Positions 8,761 through 17,915 of a stretch of 64,000 nucleotides of DNA are shown in pieces. The translations under genes and the position numbers were made by a program. A model generated the notes under the pieces. It was not told the origin of the DNA. It made no database searches and saw nothing but the letters and a program-made list of their open reading frames with translations. The stretch is from Grimontia sedimenti (GTDB lineage Bacteria > Pseudomonadota > Gammaproteobacteria > Enterobacterales > Vibrionaceae), in assembly GCF_011045095.1 (NCBI RefSeq), contig NZ_JAALDL010000004.1, positions 124,001 to 188,000 of the forward strand, given 5' to 3'. The number at the start of each line of letters is the position of its first letter. Position 1 is the stretch's first letter.

Positions 8761-8991
8761 ATGGGCAGCGAGTTTTTTTTCGCTTCAATTCTCAACCTTT
8801 CCATCAATCTCATTTACACCATCATTTCTTTGCTGGTTGGCGTTTACGCCCTGTTGTGGGTGGACAAGAAACTGTTGAAGAATGTGGATATAGAAGAGGA
8901 AATGAAGAAGGGCAACGTGGCGGTTTCACTTTTTGCATCAACCATCCTCATTTTCGTTGCTGTTATCGTTGCGTTCGGTTTTCGCAGTTAA
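8761..8991 (+). CDS. DUF350-family small membrane protein
   Basis: The 76 residues have two transmembrane segments (~10-33 and ~53-74) joined by a charged loop with the family hallmark KKGNVAVSLFAS. AAGGAG sits nine bases upstream of the ATG. The DUF350 role is unknown; members often neighbour envelope or transglutaminase-like genes. Only three bases separate it from the following transglutaminase-like gene, so the two are co-transcribed. Confidence 0.78.
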   Translation: MGSEFFFASILNLSINLIYTIISLLVGVYALLWVDKKLLKNVDIEEEMKKGNVAVSLFASTILIFVAVIVAFGFRS

Positions 8992-8994
8992 GCC

Positions 8995-9807
8995 ATGAAC
9001 CTCAAGTTTTATCTTCCGCTGATGTTGGTGTTGGCCGTAGTGGCCAGCCTGCTTGAAGAGAGAAAGGCCAAACTGCCGGATGTGCCAAGTCACACTGAAA
9101 AGCAGATAACTGCTTCCACCAGCGCCTTGACGCCGGCGGATATCGAATTTGATGGAAGTAATGGTTTTCTCACCTTGCTTGACTCAAACCGTAAGATCTC
9201 CCATAAGGAAATCGCCCGTTGGCGTGCATCTTTGAAGGGGAACAACGGGTTCTACACTTACCAGACCAATAACCGCCCTTTTACGGCGCTGGCGCCCGAC
9301 ATAAAAGGGAACTTTCACCTGACCCACAGTTACCTGGAGGGCTATCTTCCCTTCAAAGTCGACAACCCTATGCTGCCCATGCTGGTGATCGCCAGAAAGA
9401 AAACCTACCAGTATGACCACGAGCAATACGGTGGCCTGATGGAAATTTGGCAATCGAGCAAGCAGTCTTACTACTACCCTTCCGGCGATTGTGAGGACCA
9501 TGCTATTCTGCTGGCAGACTGGTTGATTGAAGCTGGGTATGACGCGCGCGTGGCAGTCGGCACATACGACGGTGGTGGTCATGCCTGGGTAGTGCTGTTC
9601 ATCAATGGTAACGAGTATGTGTTGGAAGCGACCCAAAAACGCGGTTTTGGCCGACAGTATCCACTGGCTTCAACCCAGCCAAATTACCACCCGACAATGA
9701 TGTTTACCCAAGACCATTTTTGGTTAAACACAGGTTCTGATGTCACCACAGATTATTCATCTAAGCACTGGAAACTGATGAGCCGGTTCACCGAGCAGCC
9801 TTTTTAA
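8995..9807 (+). CDS. Transglutaminase-like cysteine protease-fold protein, membrane-anchored
   Basis: The 270 residues have an N-terminal hydrophobic anchor or signal (3-20). A transglutaminase-like core shows the expected triad: Cys166 in SGDCEDHAILLADWL, His196 in GGHAWVV and Glu211 in YVLEATQK. The core is preceded by a ~110-residue region without recognised motifs. The fold can hydrolyse or cross-link peptide or isopeptide bonds; the substrate is unknown but is likely in the periplasm. It is distinct from the LapG protease in this window, although both have a GDCED motif. Co-transcribed with the DUF350 gene. Confidence 0.75.
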   Translation: MNLKFYLPLMLVLAVVASLLEERKAKLPDVPSHTEKQITASTSALTPADIEFDGSNGFLTLLDSNRKISHKEIARWRASLKGNNGFYTYQTNNRPFTALAPDIKGNFHLTHSYLEGYLPFKVDNPMLPMLVIARKKTYQYDHEQYGGLMEIWQSSKQSYYYPSGDCEDHAILLADWLIEAGYDARVAVGTYDGGGHAWVVLFINGNEYVLEATQKRGFGRQYPLASTQPNYHPTMMFTQDHFWLNTGSDVTTDYSSKHWKLMSRFTEQPF

Positions 9808-9810
9808 CAA

Positions 9811-9823
9811 TTTACAATGTAAA
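9811..9823. promoter_or_regulatory. parS2 centromere site
   Basis: TTTACAATGTAAA matches the established Vibrionaceae chromosome II ParB2-binding palindrome (TTTACANTGTAAA) exactly. It lies between genes, about 50 kb from parB2. Confidence 0.85.
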
Positions 9824-9932
9824 CAATGAGCTTTAGAGCGCTGGGTTTGTTTACCAAAGCAAAGCACTGAACGCAGCTTTGATTCAGGGGCAGCACCACG
9901 ATTTGTTGAATTATCGGTTGGCACTCTAAAGC

Positions 9933-9964
9933 AAAAGCGCCGGCATCAAGCCGGCGTTTTTATT
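9933..9964. terminator. Bidirectional rho-independent terminator
   Basis: A 7-bp GC stem (CGCCGGC/GCCGGCG) with a 5-nt loop is flanked by AAAA on the left and TTTTT on the right. It lies between two convergent genes and serves both. Confidence 0.85.
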
Positions 9965-9976
9965 TATATCATCAAG

Positions 9977-12184
9977 CTAAGGACGCAAGGTCGCAAAATC
10001 CAGCGCCTTTCCATCTTTGGAAAGTGGGAAGAAGAAGGTCTCACCGCTGCTGTCATCGACACCATCATTGTCGGTAACGGCGAATGCTTTACCGTCTTTG
10101 GTGATCGCAAAGCCTTCAATTTTATCCGTCACGAAACCACCCTGCGCTTTCAGATCTGGAATGAAGTCATAAACCACGTCTTTACTCACCAATGGCAGTT
10201 CACCGCCCAATGCGGCGGGTTTGGCATCAGCCAGTAACACACGGGTCAGTTGCTTCACTTTCGCCGCGTCACCGATTTGGTTATCACGCTCAATGATGTA
10301 AAGCGCACCTTCGTGTTCCGTAATTTCAGATAAACCTACCCAGCCATTTTCCGCTGGCTCTGTGGGGTAGCGCACCGCTTTCCACTCGCCAGTTTTGGTG
10401 TTGTATTGCACCAGCTTTACGGTGTTTTCAGGGTCATCTTTCCAGCTACGCTGAATCGCAACCCAGAGGTTGTCGCCTACACGGGTGATGCCTTCTGAAC
10501 CGTAGCGTTTTTCCACAGCCAGCAATTCAGCTGGGAATTCGACCATTTCTACGATGTTGCCATTGGCATCAGTACGATACAGGGCGTGTGGGATCTCTTT
10601 GTCAGTGCGCCCTTCAGACGCTAACCAGAAACCACCTTTGCCATCTGTAGTAATCCCTTCCAAGTCCAGTTTCTTCGCTGGTTTGCCGTCTTTCATCACA
10701 GGAATACGCGTTGTGATTTTGGCTGGCGCAGAAGAAGCATCGACCACAAAAATCGAAGGCTGGGCTTTATAGAAACTGTCGTTCACGGCGTACAGGGTGT
10801 TTTCGTTGTTTGGATCCGCTACCAGACCTGACAACGCCCCCCATCCGATGGGTTTACCATCAACCATCACAGATTCAATTTGTGGGTAAGAGGGTTCTTC
10901 GCTGCCAATCTGATAAAGCATCACATGAGCACGCACGCCGCCATCTTCAATCAGATCTTTCTCGTTGGCCGTTGCCAGCAGACCGCGCTGCGGGATCGCA
11001 ACGGCAGATTCCGGTGCAATGCCAGAAGGCAACAGCTGAACAAACTCCGGCGCTTTACCTGTGTCGCGGTATACACCGACGACAGAACCACGCTCAGACA
11101 ACACGAAAATGTATTGCTGGCCATTGAAAGTACCGACTTCCAGACCTTCCGGCTCTGCGCCTTTGTTACCAGAGCGTTTTTCCGGGTAGTGACCCGCCAT
11201 CGCGATGCGGTATTCCAGATCCAAACCCGACTCAAACAACACGTCGCCTTGCTTGTTGAAGATGGTGAAGCCTCGTGAGCCGCCTTCGTAGTCACCTTCA
11301 TTGGCAATAACAAAGCGCTCGTCATCCAGCCATTTCACCGCATCGGGTTCACGCTTACGGTTTTTCTGGGTTCCATCAAAGGTCAGGGCGCGTTCTTCAT
11401 CCAAGTCGACGTTATCCAAATCAACGGCGCCGGCAGGGAAGTGCTCAATCACTTCACCTTTTTTACCATCAACAATCACCAGGTGGTTGTTCTCTTGCAG
11501 GGTGACCACGATTTCGCCAAGGCTGTTGATATCCACAAATTCTGGCTCTGGGTCTTCCGGCGCAATACCTGCCATACCTGTCATTGGCACTTTCATTTGT
11601 TCTGCACACACCAGTTGACCGCCTTTCACAGGGACAATCGCCAAGTGGCCGGCAGGAAACTGCGGAAGCACACCGTCATTCAGGTCTTCGTCGCGTTCAT
11701 TTTCAATCGCCACCGCAACAAAACTGCCGTCTTTCGCCACCGCAACCGAATCGGGTTGTCCGCCCAAGTCGCACTTCCACATTTGTTTACCCGTATTCAG
11801 GTTTCGTTGAACTAGATAGCCGGAAGGCTGGGTGTAATTCTCTGAAGTGTTCACGCCAGTGACAAAGGTGTCACCCAGCACATCAATCGAGGTTGGCTCG
11901 CCATCCAAAGAGACAAAGCCTTTCCCTGTTGGTTTTTTCGGGTTGGTGATATCCAGCATCCCCACACCTTTCAACGGGCTATCGGTGTAAACCAGTGTGT
12001 TGCCGTCTTCACTGACAGCAATAATTTCCGCGGAGGTTTCATGACTTTTTTCCACGCCCGGTGGGATATTGTTGGCTGTCGACACGGCACTGATGCGCTG
12101 AAATGAAGACTGTTCTGCGGCGTGCAAACCCGCGCTGACTGAAAGCGCCAGCACAGAAGTGAGTAGGTTGCGCTGCTTACGCAT
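9977..12184 (-). CDS. Secreted beta-propeller protein with phytase-like esterase domain
   Basis: The start at 12184 (MRKQRNLLTSVLALSVSAGLHAAEQ) has AAGGAG seven bases upstream and gives a clean signal peptide; the open frame continues 58 codons further upstream but without a signal. Of 735 residues, the N-terminal ~400 form WD/YVTN-like propeller repeats (TPTSIDVLGDTFVTGVN, PDSVAVAKDGSFVAVAIENER, EPEGLEVGTFNGQQYIFVLSERG). The C-terminal ~330 match the esterase-like phytase family (GWGALSGLVADPNNENTLYAVNDS, LDLEGITTDGKGGFWLASEG, YGSEGITRVGDNLWVAIQRS, KIEGFAITKDGKAFAVTDNDG). It is exported to the periplasm or outside. A phosphoester or alkaline-phosphatase-like role is possible; the substrate is unproven. 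Confidence 0.8.
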   Translation of the reverse strand: MRKQRNLLTSVLALSVSAGLHAAEQSSFQRISAVSTANNIPPGVEKSHETSAEIIAVSEDGNTLVYTDSPLKGVGMLDITNPKKPTGKGFVSLDGEPTSIDVLGDTFVTGVNTSENYTQPSGYLVQRNLNTGKQMWKCDLGGQPDSVAVAKDGSFVAVAIENERDEDLNDGVLPQFPAGHLAIVPVKGGQLVCAEQMKVPMTGMAGIAPEDPEPEFVDINSLGEIVVTLQENNHLVIVDGKKGEVIEHFPAGAVDLDNVDLDEERALTFDGTQKNRKREPDAVKWLDDERFVIANEGDYEGGSRGFTIFNKQGDVLFESGLDLEYRIAMAGHYPEKRSGNKGAEPEGLEVGTFNGQQYIFVLSERGSVVGVYRDTGKAPEFVQLLPSGIAPESAVAIPQRGLLATANEKDLIEDGGVRAHVMLYQIGSEEPSYPQIESVMVDGKPIGWGALSGLVADPNNENTLYAVNDSFYKAQPSIFVVDASSAPAKITTRIPVMKDGKPAKKLDLEGITTDGKGGFWLASEGRTDKEIPHALYRTDANGNIVEMVEFPAELLAVEKRYGSEGITRVGDNLWVAIQRSWKDDPENTVKLVQYNTKTGEWKAVRYPTEPAENGWVGLSEITEHEGALYIIERDNQIGDAAKVKQLTRVLLADAKPAALGGELPLVSKDVVYDFIPDLKAQGGFVTDKIEGFAITKDGKAFAVTDNDGVDDSSGETFFFPLSKDGKALDFATLRP

Positions 12185-12429
12185 GGGTGGACTCCTTTCT
12201 ATTACCCTATTCAATGGCGCTACCTTTACGAGCTGAGATTTCAGAACAATGACAATCGGATGGCAGTTAGGTGATGCTAGTGAAATATCGTTCAATACCC
12301 ACACTTCAGTGTCTGGTAGCTTCCACATCACTGCATATGTGAGACGCACTCCTCGCATCGTCTTAGGGTGACTTTACCCCTCTGACGATTCGTGGGAGGT
12401 TGATGAACAGATAAGTTAGGGAGAGTGGA

Positions 12430-12906
12430 ATGCACCTTGCTGAGCTAAATATTTCGATTGCCAAAGCCAACATTGACGACCCGCTTTTAAAGGACTTTGT
12501 CGATAACATTCCTTCAGTCAATTCGACTGCGGAATCGTCCCGCGGGTATGTGTGGCGCTTTAAAGATTCCTATAGCAAGGTGCTCAGTTACCGCCTGTTT
12601 GGTAACCCTAATACCCTGATTAACCTCTCTGTTTGGGAGTCCGCCGATGCACTCAAACAGTTCATGTTCAAAACCCATCATGTGGGCATCATGAAGCGCA
12701 GAAATGAATGGTTTGAAAAGCCAAACTCACACAACTTTGTAATGTGGTGGATTCCTGAAGGACACATCCCCTCGCTGGAAGAAGCGAAAGAGAGGCTGGA
12801 ACATTTACGCGAACACGGCGAGTCAGAATACGCCTTCACTTTTCGTCAATTCTTCGAACCTTCAGATTCAGGTGCAACAAAGGAAACAATTCAAAACCAA
12901 ATGTAA
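12430..12906 (+). CDS. DUF3291-family protein
   Basis: The 158 residues carry the DUF3291 pattern: an N-terminal HLAELNIS strand, then SYRLFGNPNTLINLSVWESADALKQFMFKTHHVGIMKRRNEWF and FVMWWIPEGHIPSLEEAKERLEHLREHG. The fold is predicted to be ferredoxin-like, of the dimeric monooxygenase type. No catalytic role is established. It is cytoplasmic, with a good ribosome site (GGGAGAG) before the ATG, and stands alone between a convergent-side phytase-like gene promoter and a VOC protein gene. Confidence 0.8.
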   Translation: MHLAELNISIAKANIDDPLLKDFVDNIPSVNSTAESSRGYVWRFKDSYSKVLSYRLFGNPNTLINLSVWESADALKQFMFKTHHVGIMKRRNEWFEKPNSHNFVMWWIPEGHIPSLEEAKERLEHLREHGESEYAFTFRQFFEPSDSGATKETIQNQM

Positions 12907-13073
12907 CTCACTTCACCGCATGACATTTTGTTTCCGTTATAAGAAGGTTTGTTTGCAGGAAGTTGCCTTTGATCTCAAAGCACGTAGCCGCCTTGATTTA
13001 GGATGGAGCTAATCATCTTGAATGGCTGCGCGGCCAGACATGGTCGCGTTTCTGACGACCTTGGAGTGCGCCA

Positions 13074-13427
13074 ATGAACCAACACGGTAAACTGAACTAC
13101 GTTGAATTTCCCGCCCGTGACCTGTTAGCCACCAAATCCTTTTTCTCTGAAGCCTTTGGCTGGACCTTCACCGATTACGGCCCTGATTACACCGCCTTTT
13201 CTGATCAAGGCTTAGATGGTGGATTCTTCCGCGCGGAGATGTGTTCAGAGACGTCAAACGGTGGCGCACTTTTGGTGTTTTACAGTGAGTCGTTGGAGCA
13301 GACAGAAATCAACGTAAAGCAGACTGGTGGCAAGATAGTGAAACCGATTTTCGACTTCCCAGGCGGTAGGCGTTTTCATTTTACCGAGCCAAGTGGCAAT
13401 GAGTTTGCGGTTTGGTCAGATAGATAG
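13074..13427 (+). CDS. VOC-superfamily (glyoxalase/bleomycin-resistance-like) protein
   Basis: The 117 residues have the beta-alpha-beta-beta-beta modules of vicinal oxygen chelate proteins: KLNYVEFPARDLLATKSFFSEAFGWTFTDYG, then GGALLVFYSESLEQTEINVKQTGGKIVKPIFDFPGGRRFHFTEPSGNEFAVWSD. A His/Glu metal-binding set is only partly obvious. The specific substrate cannot be told. GGAG precedes the ATG. Confidence 0.83.
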   Translation: MNQHGKLNYVEFPARDLLATKSFFSEAFGWTFTDYGPDYTAFSDQGLDGGFFRAEMCSETSNGGALLVFYSESLEQTEINVKQTGGKIVKPIFDFPGGRRFHFTEPSGNEFAVWSDR

Positions 13428-13505
13428 TGGTCGATAATTAGCGATTCCACTCAAGGCGGCCTACTGTTAGACTTCGCCGCCTTTCCCACCAGACTGTAAT
13501 TGCCC

Positions 13506-14744
13506 ATGACTTTTTCATCGTTGAATCTCTCTCCTGCTTTGCTTGCAGCGCTACCTAAAGCGCTCTCGTCCCCAACCCTGATTCAGGAAAAAGCCATTCC
13601 AGCCATTTTGAAAGGCAGCGATGTGATTGCACTCGCGCAAACAGGTAGCGGCAAGACGCTGGCATTCGGTCTGCCAATGCTTAATTGCATCGACGCAAAC
13701 CAGAAAGACATTCAGGCCTTGGTGCTGGTTCCCACCCGTGAACTGGCCGCTCAGGTCATCAAAGCGATTGATGAAATAGCCGCACCCATGGGCATCAAAA
13801 CCGCGATGCTGTGTGGCGGCGTCGCGCCTGAAAACCAGATCAAAGAGCTGGCTGACAAGCCACATCTTATCGTGGCAACGCCAGGTCGGCTGCTTGATTT
13901 CATCGACAAAGAAGAAGTCTCGCTCAACGCCTTGAAGCTTTGGGCGCTTGATGAAGCAGACCGTCTGTTGGAAATGGGATTCTGGCCAGATGTTCAGCGC
14001 CTGATTTCTGCGCTGCCAGCGAAGCGACAAACTCTCCTGTTTTCAGCCACTATGCCGCAAGCACTGGAGTCTGCCGCCGCGTCTATGCTCTTTAAACCTG
14101 TGCGAATCGAAGCGCACCAGAAAAACAGTGTGGTAGAAGAGATTGAAGAGCGCCTTTACCTTGTTAACAAAGGCAGTAAGGCGCAGGCGTTGATTTCGCT
14201 GATCAAACAACATGGCTGGGAGCAGGTATTGGTGTTTGTTGGCGAACGCGGTAATGCCGACGCCTTGGCGAAGAAACTCATCAAAGCCGGAATGTCTGTG
14301 GCGGCGCTTCATGGCGATAAAGATCAGACGGCACGCGAGCAAACTCTGGCGGCCTTTAAAGCCAAGAAAGTGACTGTTCTCGTTTCCACTGACCTGCTTT
14401 CCCGCGGCATTCATATCGACGCGCTGCCTGTGGTTATTAATGCTGATTTACCACCGAACGCGCCTGTCTATGTTCACCGCGTTGGCCGCACCGCGCGTGC
14501 TGGCGAAAATGGTCTGGCGCTCTCTTTAGTTTGCCATGGCGAAACCGATTCGCTGAACGCCATCCGCAAGTTAACGGGAAGACCATTGGAACTGCTTCCA
14601 CTTGAAGGGTTCCCGGTGACAGACAAACCTGCAGCAGAAAGCAACACCCGCGAGCGCAAACGTCCGCCTCGCGACAAGAAAGCCAACCGTCGCAGCAACA
14701 GCAAACGCAGCATCAAGCAGTTCAAGCCGAAAACACGAGACTAA
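13506..14744 (+). CDS. DEAD-box ATP-dependent RNA helicase (RhlE-like)
   Basis: The 412 residues contain the helicase motifs: Q-motif near the N-terminus (LIQEKAIPAIL), motif I AQTGSGKT, Ia PTRELAAQV, Ib TPGRLLDF, II DEAD (ALDEADRLLEMGF), III SAT, IV LVFVGER, V STDLLSRGIHI and VI HRVGRTARAG. A basic C-terminal tail (RERKRPPRDKKANRR...) probably binds RNA. The ATG at 13506 was chosen; a TTG two codons upstream is in frame. No Shine-Dalgarno is obvious. It unwinds RNA in ribosome assembly, mRNA decay or cold adaptation; paralogues are common and the exact orthologue cannot be named. The stop codon abuts a short repeat. Confidence 0.93.
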   Translation: MTFSSLNLSPALLAALPKALSSPTLIQEKAIPAILKGSDVIALAQTGSGKTLAFGLPMLNCIDANQKDIQALVLVPTRELAAQVIKAIDEIAAPMGIKTAMLCGGVAPENQIKELADKPHLIVATPGRLLDFIDKEEVSLNALKLWALDEADRLLEMGFWPDVQRLISALPAKRQTLLFSATMPQALESAAASMLFKPVRIEAHQKNSVVEEIEERLYLVNKGSKAQALISLIKQHGWEQVLVFVGERGNADALAKKLIKAGMSVAALHGDKDQTAREQTLAAFKAKKVTVLVSTDLLSRGIHIDALPVVINADLPPNAPVYVHRVGRTARAGENGLALSLVCHGETDSLNAIRKLTGRPLELLPLEGFPVTDKPAAESNTRERKRPPRDKKANRRSNSKRSIKQFKPKTRD

Positions 14745-14790
14745 TACCAATCGTAGTAAATATCTGATCACCTACCTACTGTGATTGGTA
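14745..14790. repeat. Internally deleted copy of the ATACCAATC repeat family
   Basis: The left half (ATACCAATCGTAGTAAATATCTGATCA) equals the reverse complement of the right terminus of the full element at 17941-18106. The right half (CTACTGTGATTGGTAT) corresponds to the other terminus. The ~115-bp middle is missing, leaving a 46-bp near-palindrome directly after the helicase gene. Confidence 0.7.
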
Positions 14791-14813
14791 TAGTTTCCAT
14801 CAAGCAGAGACAG

Positions 14814-14841
14814 CAAAGCCCGGATAACCGGGCTTTGTTTT
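14814..14841. terminator. Rho-independent terminator
   Basis: A 10-bp perfect stem (CAAAGCCCGG/CCGGGCTTTG) with an ATAA loop is followed by TTTT on the plus strand. It lies between convergent genes and probably serves the helicase gene and, less well, yehS. Confidence 0.85.
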
Positions 14842-14855
14842 AAATCGTTCAATGA

Positions 14856-15338
14856 TCAGTCTTGGTATTCAGTCTGATCTTCAGGGCGTAGTTTTAGCTG
14901 CACACCCATCAGGAAATTACGCAGGATCTGGTCTTTACACTGACGGTAGTGTTTATTGTCAGGCTTGCGGAAAAAAGCACTCAGTTCATGCTTGCTCAAG
15001 CGGAAGTTCGCCAGTTCAAGAATTTCCAGAATATCTTCCGCTTTCAGGTTCAGAGCGATACGCAGTTTCTGGAACACCATGTTGTTGCTCAGATGGACAT
15101 CAGGCTGAGGTTGTTCACCGTCGCGCTTGCCGCGTTTCAGGTTGATCAAACCGTTCAGAAAAGAAGAAAGCTCGATGCTGTTCATTTGCACAAACGCTTC
15201 GTCTTCATCTCTTTTCATCCAAGCCGACACTTGTTCAAGCGTCACGGTTACATCAGCCAGCGCGAAAATCTCCACGACTTCTTTGTCTTTAAAGTCGAAG
15301 GTATAGCGAATGCGGCGCAAGATATCATTATTGGTCAA
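14856..15338 (-). CDS. yehS: DUF1456-family protein YehS
   Basis: The 160 residues form a tandem duplication of a ~70-residue helical unit: NNDILRRIRYTFDFKDKEVVEIFALADVTVTLEQVSAWMKRDEDE...LSSFLNGLINLKRG and NNMVFQKLRIALNLKAEDILEILELANFRLSKHELSAFFRKPDNKHYRQCKDQILRNFLMGV. This matches E. coli YehS. The TTG start at 15338 follows AGGA and matches the YehS N-terminus; a GTG at 15377 would add 13 atypical residues. The protein is cytoplasmic. Its biochemical function is not established. Confidence 0.88.
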   Translation of the reverse strand: MTNNDILRRIRYTFDFKDKEVVEIFALADVTVTLEQVSAWMKRDEDEAFVQMNSIELSSFLNGLINLKRGKRDGEQPQPDVHLSNNMVFQKLRIALNLKAEDILEILELANFRLSKHELSAFFRKPDNKHYRQCKDQILRNFLMGVQLKLRPEDQTEYQD

Positions 15339-15473
15339 AGCAGATCCTAGTCTTAGGTGGTCCGGCGTAATCAACACGATTTACCGGAGAGGCGGGGGAG
15401 TCTATCAGAGTTCCAGGTTTGCACCTAAGGGAATCATCCCGCGTAAAAACGCTGTTTTACAGGCAAAGAAAGA

Positions 15474-15495
15474 GAGCCTAAGTGACCTTGGGCTC
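15474..15495. terminator. Terminator-like hairpin downstream of the DUF3297 gene
   Basis: A 9-bp stem with one G-U position (GAGCCTAAG/CTTGGGCTC) and a TGAC loop. On the minus strand it is followed by a T/C-rich stretch, suiting the minus-strand gene that ends at 15534. Confidence 0.55.
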
Positions 15496-15533
15496 CCGTT
15501 CTTTTGAATCAGTGTCTTGCGACGTTTGAAAGC

Positions 15534-15782
15534 TTAGATGTAGTAAGCTTCAACCGTGCCTTTCAGGGTAATCAGCAGTGGCTGGCCACGACGATCCAGT
15601 GCTTTAGGTGAAGGAATTTTGATCCAACCTTCGCTGATGCAGTACTCCTCAACATCAGTACGCTCTTTACCGTTGAAGCGAATGCCGATGTCGTGCTGGA
15701 AGCATTCTTCTACAAAGTGTGGGCTACGTGGGTTACCAGAAAGGTGGTCTGGCAGCGCTGGCTTTGAAGTTGTGTCGTTCAT
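15534..15782 (-). CDS. DUF3297-family protein
   Basis: The 82-residue cytoplasmic protein fits DUF3297 along its whole length: LPDHLSGNPRSPHFVEECFQHDIGIRFNGKERTDVEEYCISEGWIKIP and the C-terminal GQPLLITLKGTVEAYY. The family is common in gammaproteobacteria and has no assigned reaction. Single gene; the upstream 270 bp up to 16053 contains no other recognisable feature besides likely promoters. Confidence 0.8.
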   Translation of the reverse strand: MNDTTSKPALPDHLSGNPRSPHFVEECFQHDIGIRFNGKERTDVEEYCISEGWIKIPSPKALDRRGQPLLITLKGTVEAYYI

Positions 15783-16053
15783 TGTATTGACCTGATGTCA
15801 TTTGAAAGTGCGCCATTGTAGAACACAGTCCACCCAGTGCTCAAGGGGCTTCAAACAGCGAGTCCAGAAAGACGTTTAATGGGATACGGCGACGAAAATA
15901 CTTCCTGCCTTTCGTTCCCTTGCTACCTCGTTAAAGTCTCAAATGGTGCGACTTTCGGTTCCTTATATCGCGACTCTTTTCACTACGCTGGAATCCTTTT
16001 CTGCACCTTTTAAAGTGACAACATCTGACGCGAATTGACTCCAAGGAGCCGGC

Positions 16054-17907
16054 ATGTTTTTCACGAAACGATTCTTTCCCTATTTTCTCACTCAGTGCCT
16101 GGGCGCGCTGAATGACAACATCTACAAGAACATTCTGTTGTTGATGGTGACCTACAGTTTTATTGATTCACTTCCTGTTTCGGTCGATCTCTTCGTTAAC
16201 CTTGCTGCTGGCCTTTTCATTTTGCCTTTCTTCCTGTTTTCTGCGCATGCTGGCGCGATTGCCGACAATATGGATAAAGCCAAACTCATTCAGCGTTTGA
16301 AACTGGCAGAGCTCGCCATTATGGGCTGCGCCGCTGCTGCCATCTTGACGCAAAATGCCTTGCTGATGTTGGCCCTGCTATTTATGACGGGAACCCAATC
16401 GGCCTACTTCGGACCGGTTAAGTACGCTCTTTTACCTCAGGCTCTGAAGGCCAATGAACTGGTAAAAGGCAATGCCTGGGTCGAAATAGGTACTTTCCTC
16501 TCTATCCTTATTGGTACGCTCAGCGCAGGTCTGCTGCTCGCCATTCCCAGCGGGACCTTTATTGCAGCGTGTCTGGTGGTTTCGCTTTCATTGATTGGCT
16601 TTTTGAGTAGCGTGAACATTCCCTCATTGCCTGTTTCCAATCAGGAGAAAGTGCATTTCTCTCCGATTTCAGGCATGAAGAACACACTCAAAGTCGCCAA
16701 AAAACAACGCGGGATTTGGATGTCGATTCTCGCCATCAGTTGGTTCTGGTTTATGGGTGCAACCTATCTGACACAGTTTCCGAACTTTGCCCGTGAACAC
16801 CTACATGCAGACAGTACTGTGGTTTCGCTGCTGCTTGCCTTGTTCTCTATCGGTATTGCCACGGGTTCCTTCATCTGTGAGAAGCTGTCTTTCAACAAAG
16901 TAGAGCTGGGCATTCTTCCTTTCGGTATTCTTGGCCTGACACTCTTCAGCGCGGATTTGCTTTGGGCAGTTCCCTCCGTTGAATCTTTCCCCAAGCAGTT
17001 TTATGGCGTGCAAAGCTTCATCGCTCAATCAAGCCATCTGCGTGTGATGTTTGATCTCTTTTTGGTGGGTGTTAGTGGCGGCGTGTTTATTGTCCCGCTG
17101 TATGCATTTATTCAGTCACGCGCTAAAGACGGTGAGTGCGCACGTTCCATCGCTGCAAACAACATTATGAATGCATTGTTTATGGTGGCCTCGGCACTGG
17201 TTTCTATCTTGGTTTTGAGCGTATTGGATTTATCAATTGTTGAGCTGTTTGCGCTAATGGCGGTGGGAAATTTTATTGTTGCGGTTTACGTTTACCGTCA
17301 GGTGCCCGAGTTCACTCAACGCTTTGTCAGCTACTTGCTGAGTCATTGCCTTTACCGCGTGTCAGTAAAAGGCCGCCAGCATATTCCTGAGCAAGGCGCA
17401 GCCTTGATTGTCGCCAACCATGTCAGCTATGTAGATGCATTGCTCCTGATGGGAACTTCACCCCGCCCGGTGCGCTTTGTGATGGATAAATCCATCAGTG
17501 AAATGCCGATACTGAAATACGTTTTCCGTCATGCGGGTGTCATTCCTATCTGCTCACCACGCAAGTGCGAGAAGACCTACAACGCGGCATTTGAAACCAT
17601 TGAGCAGGCATTAAACAACGGCGAAGTCGTCTGTATTTTCCCGGAAGGCCGCTTAACCTCTGATGGTGAACTGGGCGAATTCAGACCCGGCGTGGAGAAA
17701 ATCCTCGCTCAATCGCCGGTTCCGGTCATCCCAATGGCATTGAAAGGGTTGTGGGGTTCCTTCTTCAGTCATAAAAACGGTCATGCACTGACGACCCGCC
17801 CAAGACGGTTTTGGTCAAAGATTGAAGTGAATATCGGTGAGCTTTTAAAACCGAACGCATTAGACCGTCACTTACTGCAAAAGGAAGTACAAAGTTTGCT
17901 GGTGTAA
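16054..17907 (+). CDS. MFS lysophospholipid transporter-like / 1-acyl-glycerol-phosphate acyltransferase fusion
   Basis: The 617 residues divide in two. Residues ~1-415 are a 12-helix MFS transporter of the LplT type (FFPYFLTQCLGALNDNIYKN; GAIADNMDKAKLI). Residues ~435-617 are a PlsC acyltransferase with NHVSYVD (His ~457) and FPEGRLTSDG (~528). In E. coli the LplT flippase and the Aas acyltransferase/acyl-ACP synthetase recycle lysophospholipids across the inner membrane. Here flippase and acyltransferase are fused but the AMP-ligase domain is absent, so acyl donors must come from elsewhere (inference). AAGGAG precedes the ATG. Confidence 0.88.
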   Translation: MFFTKRFFPYFLTQCLGALNDNIYKNILLLMVTYSFIDSLPVSVDLFVNLAAGLFILPFFLFSAHAGAIADNMDKAKLIQRLKLAELAIMGCAAAAILTQNALLMLALLFMTGTQSAYFGPVKYALLPQALKANELVKGNAWVEIGTFLSILIGTLSAGLLLAIPSGTFIAACLVVSLSLIGFLSSVNIPSLPVSNQEKVHFSPISGMKNTLKVAKKQRGIWMSILAISWFWFMGATYLTQFPNFAREHLHADSTVVSLLLALFSIGIATGSFICEKLSFNKVELGILPFGILGLTLFSADLLWAVPSVESFPKQFYGVQSFIAQSSHLRVMFDLFLVGVSGGVFIVPLYAFIQSRAKDGECARSIAANNIMNALFMVASALVSILVLSVLDLSIVELFALMAVGNFIVAVYVYRQVPEFTQRFVSYLLSHCLYRVSVKGRQHIPEQGAALIVANHVSYVDALLLMGTSPRPVRFVMDKSISEMPILKYVFRHAGVIPICSPRKCEKTYNAAFETIEQALNNGEVVCIFPEGRLTSDGELGEFRPGVEKILAQSPVPVIPMALKGLWGSFFSHKNGHALTTRPRRFWSKIEVNIGELLKPNALDRHLLQKEVQSLLV

Positions 17908-17915
17908 AAACAAAA

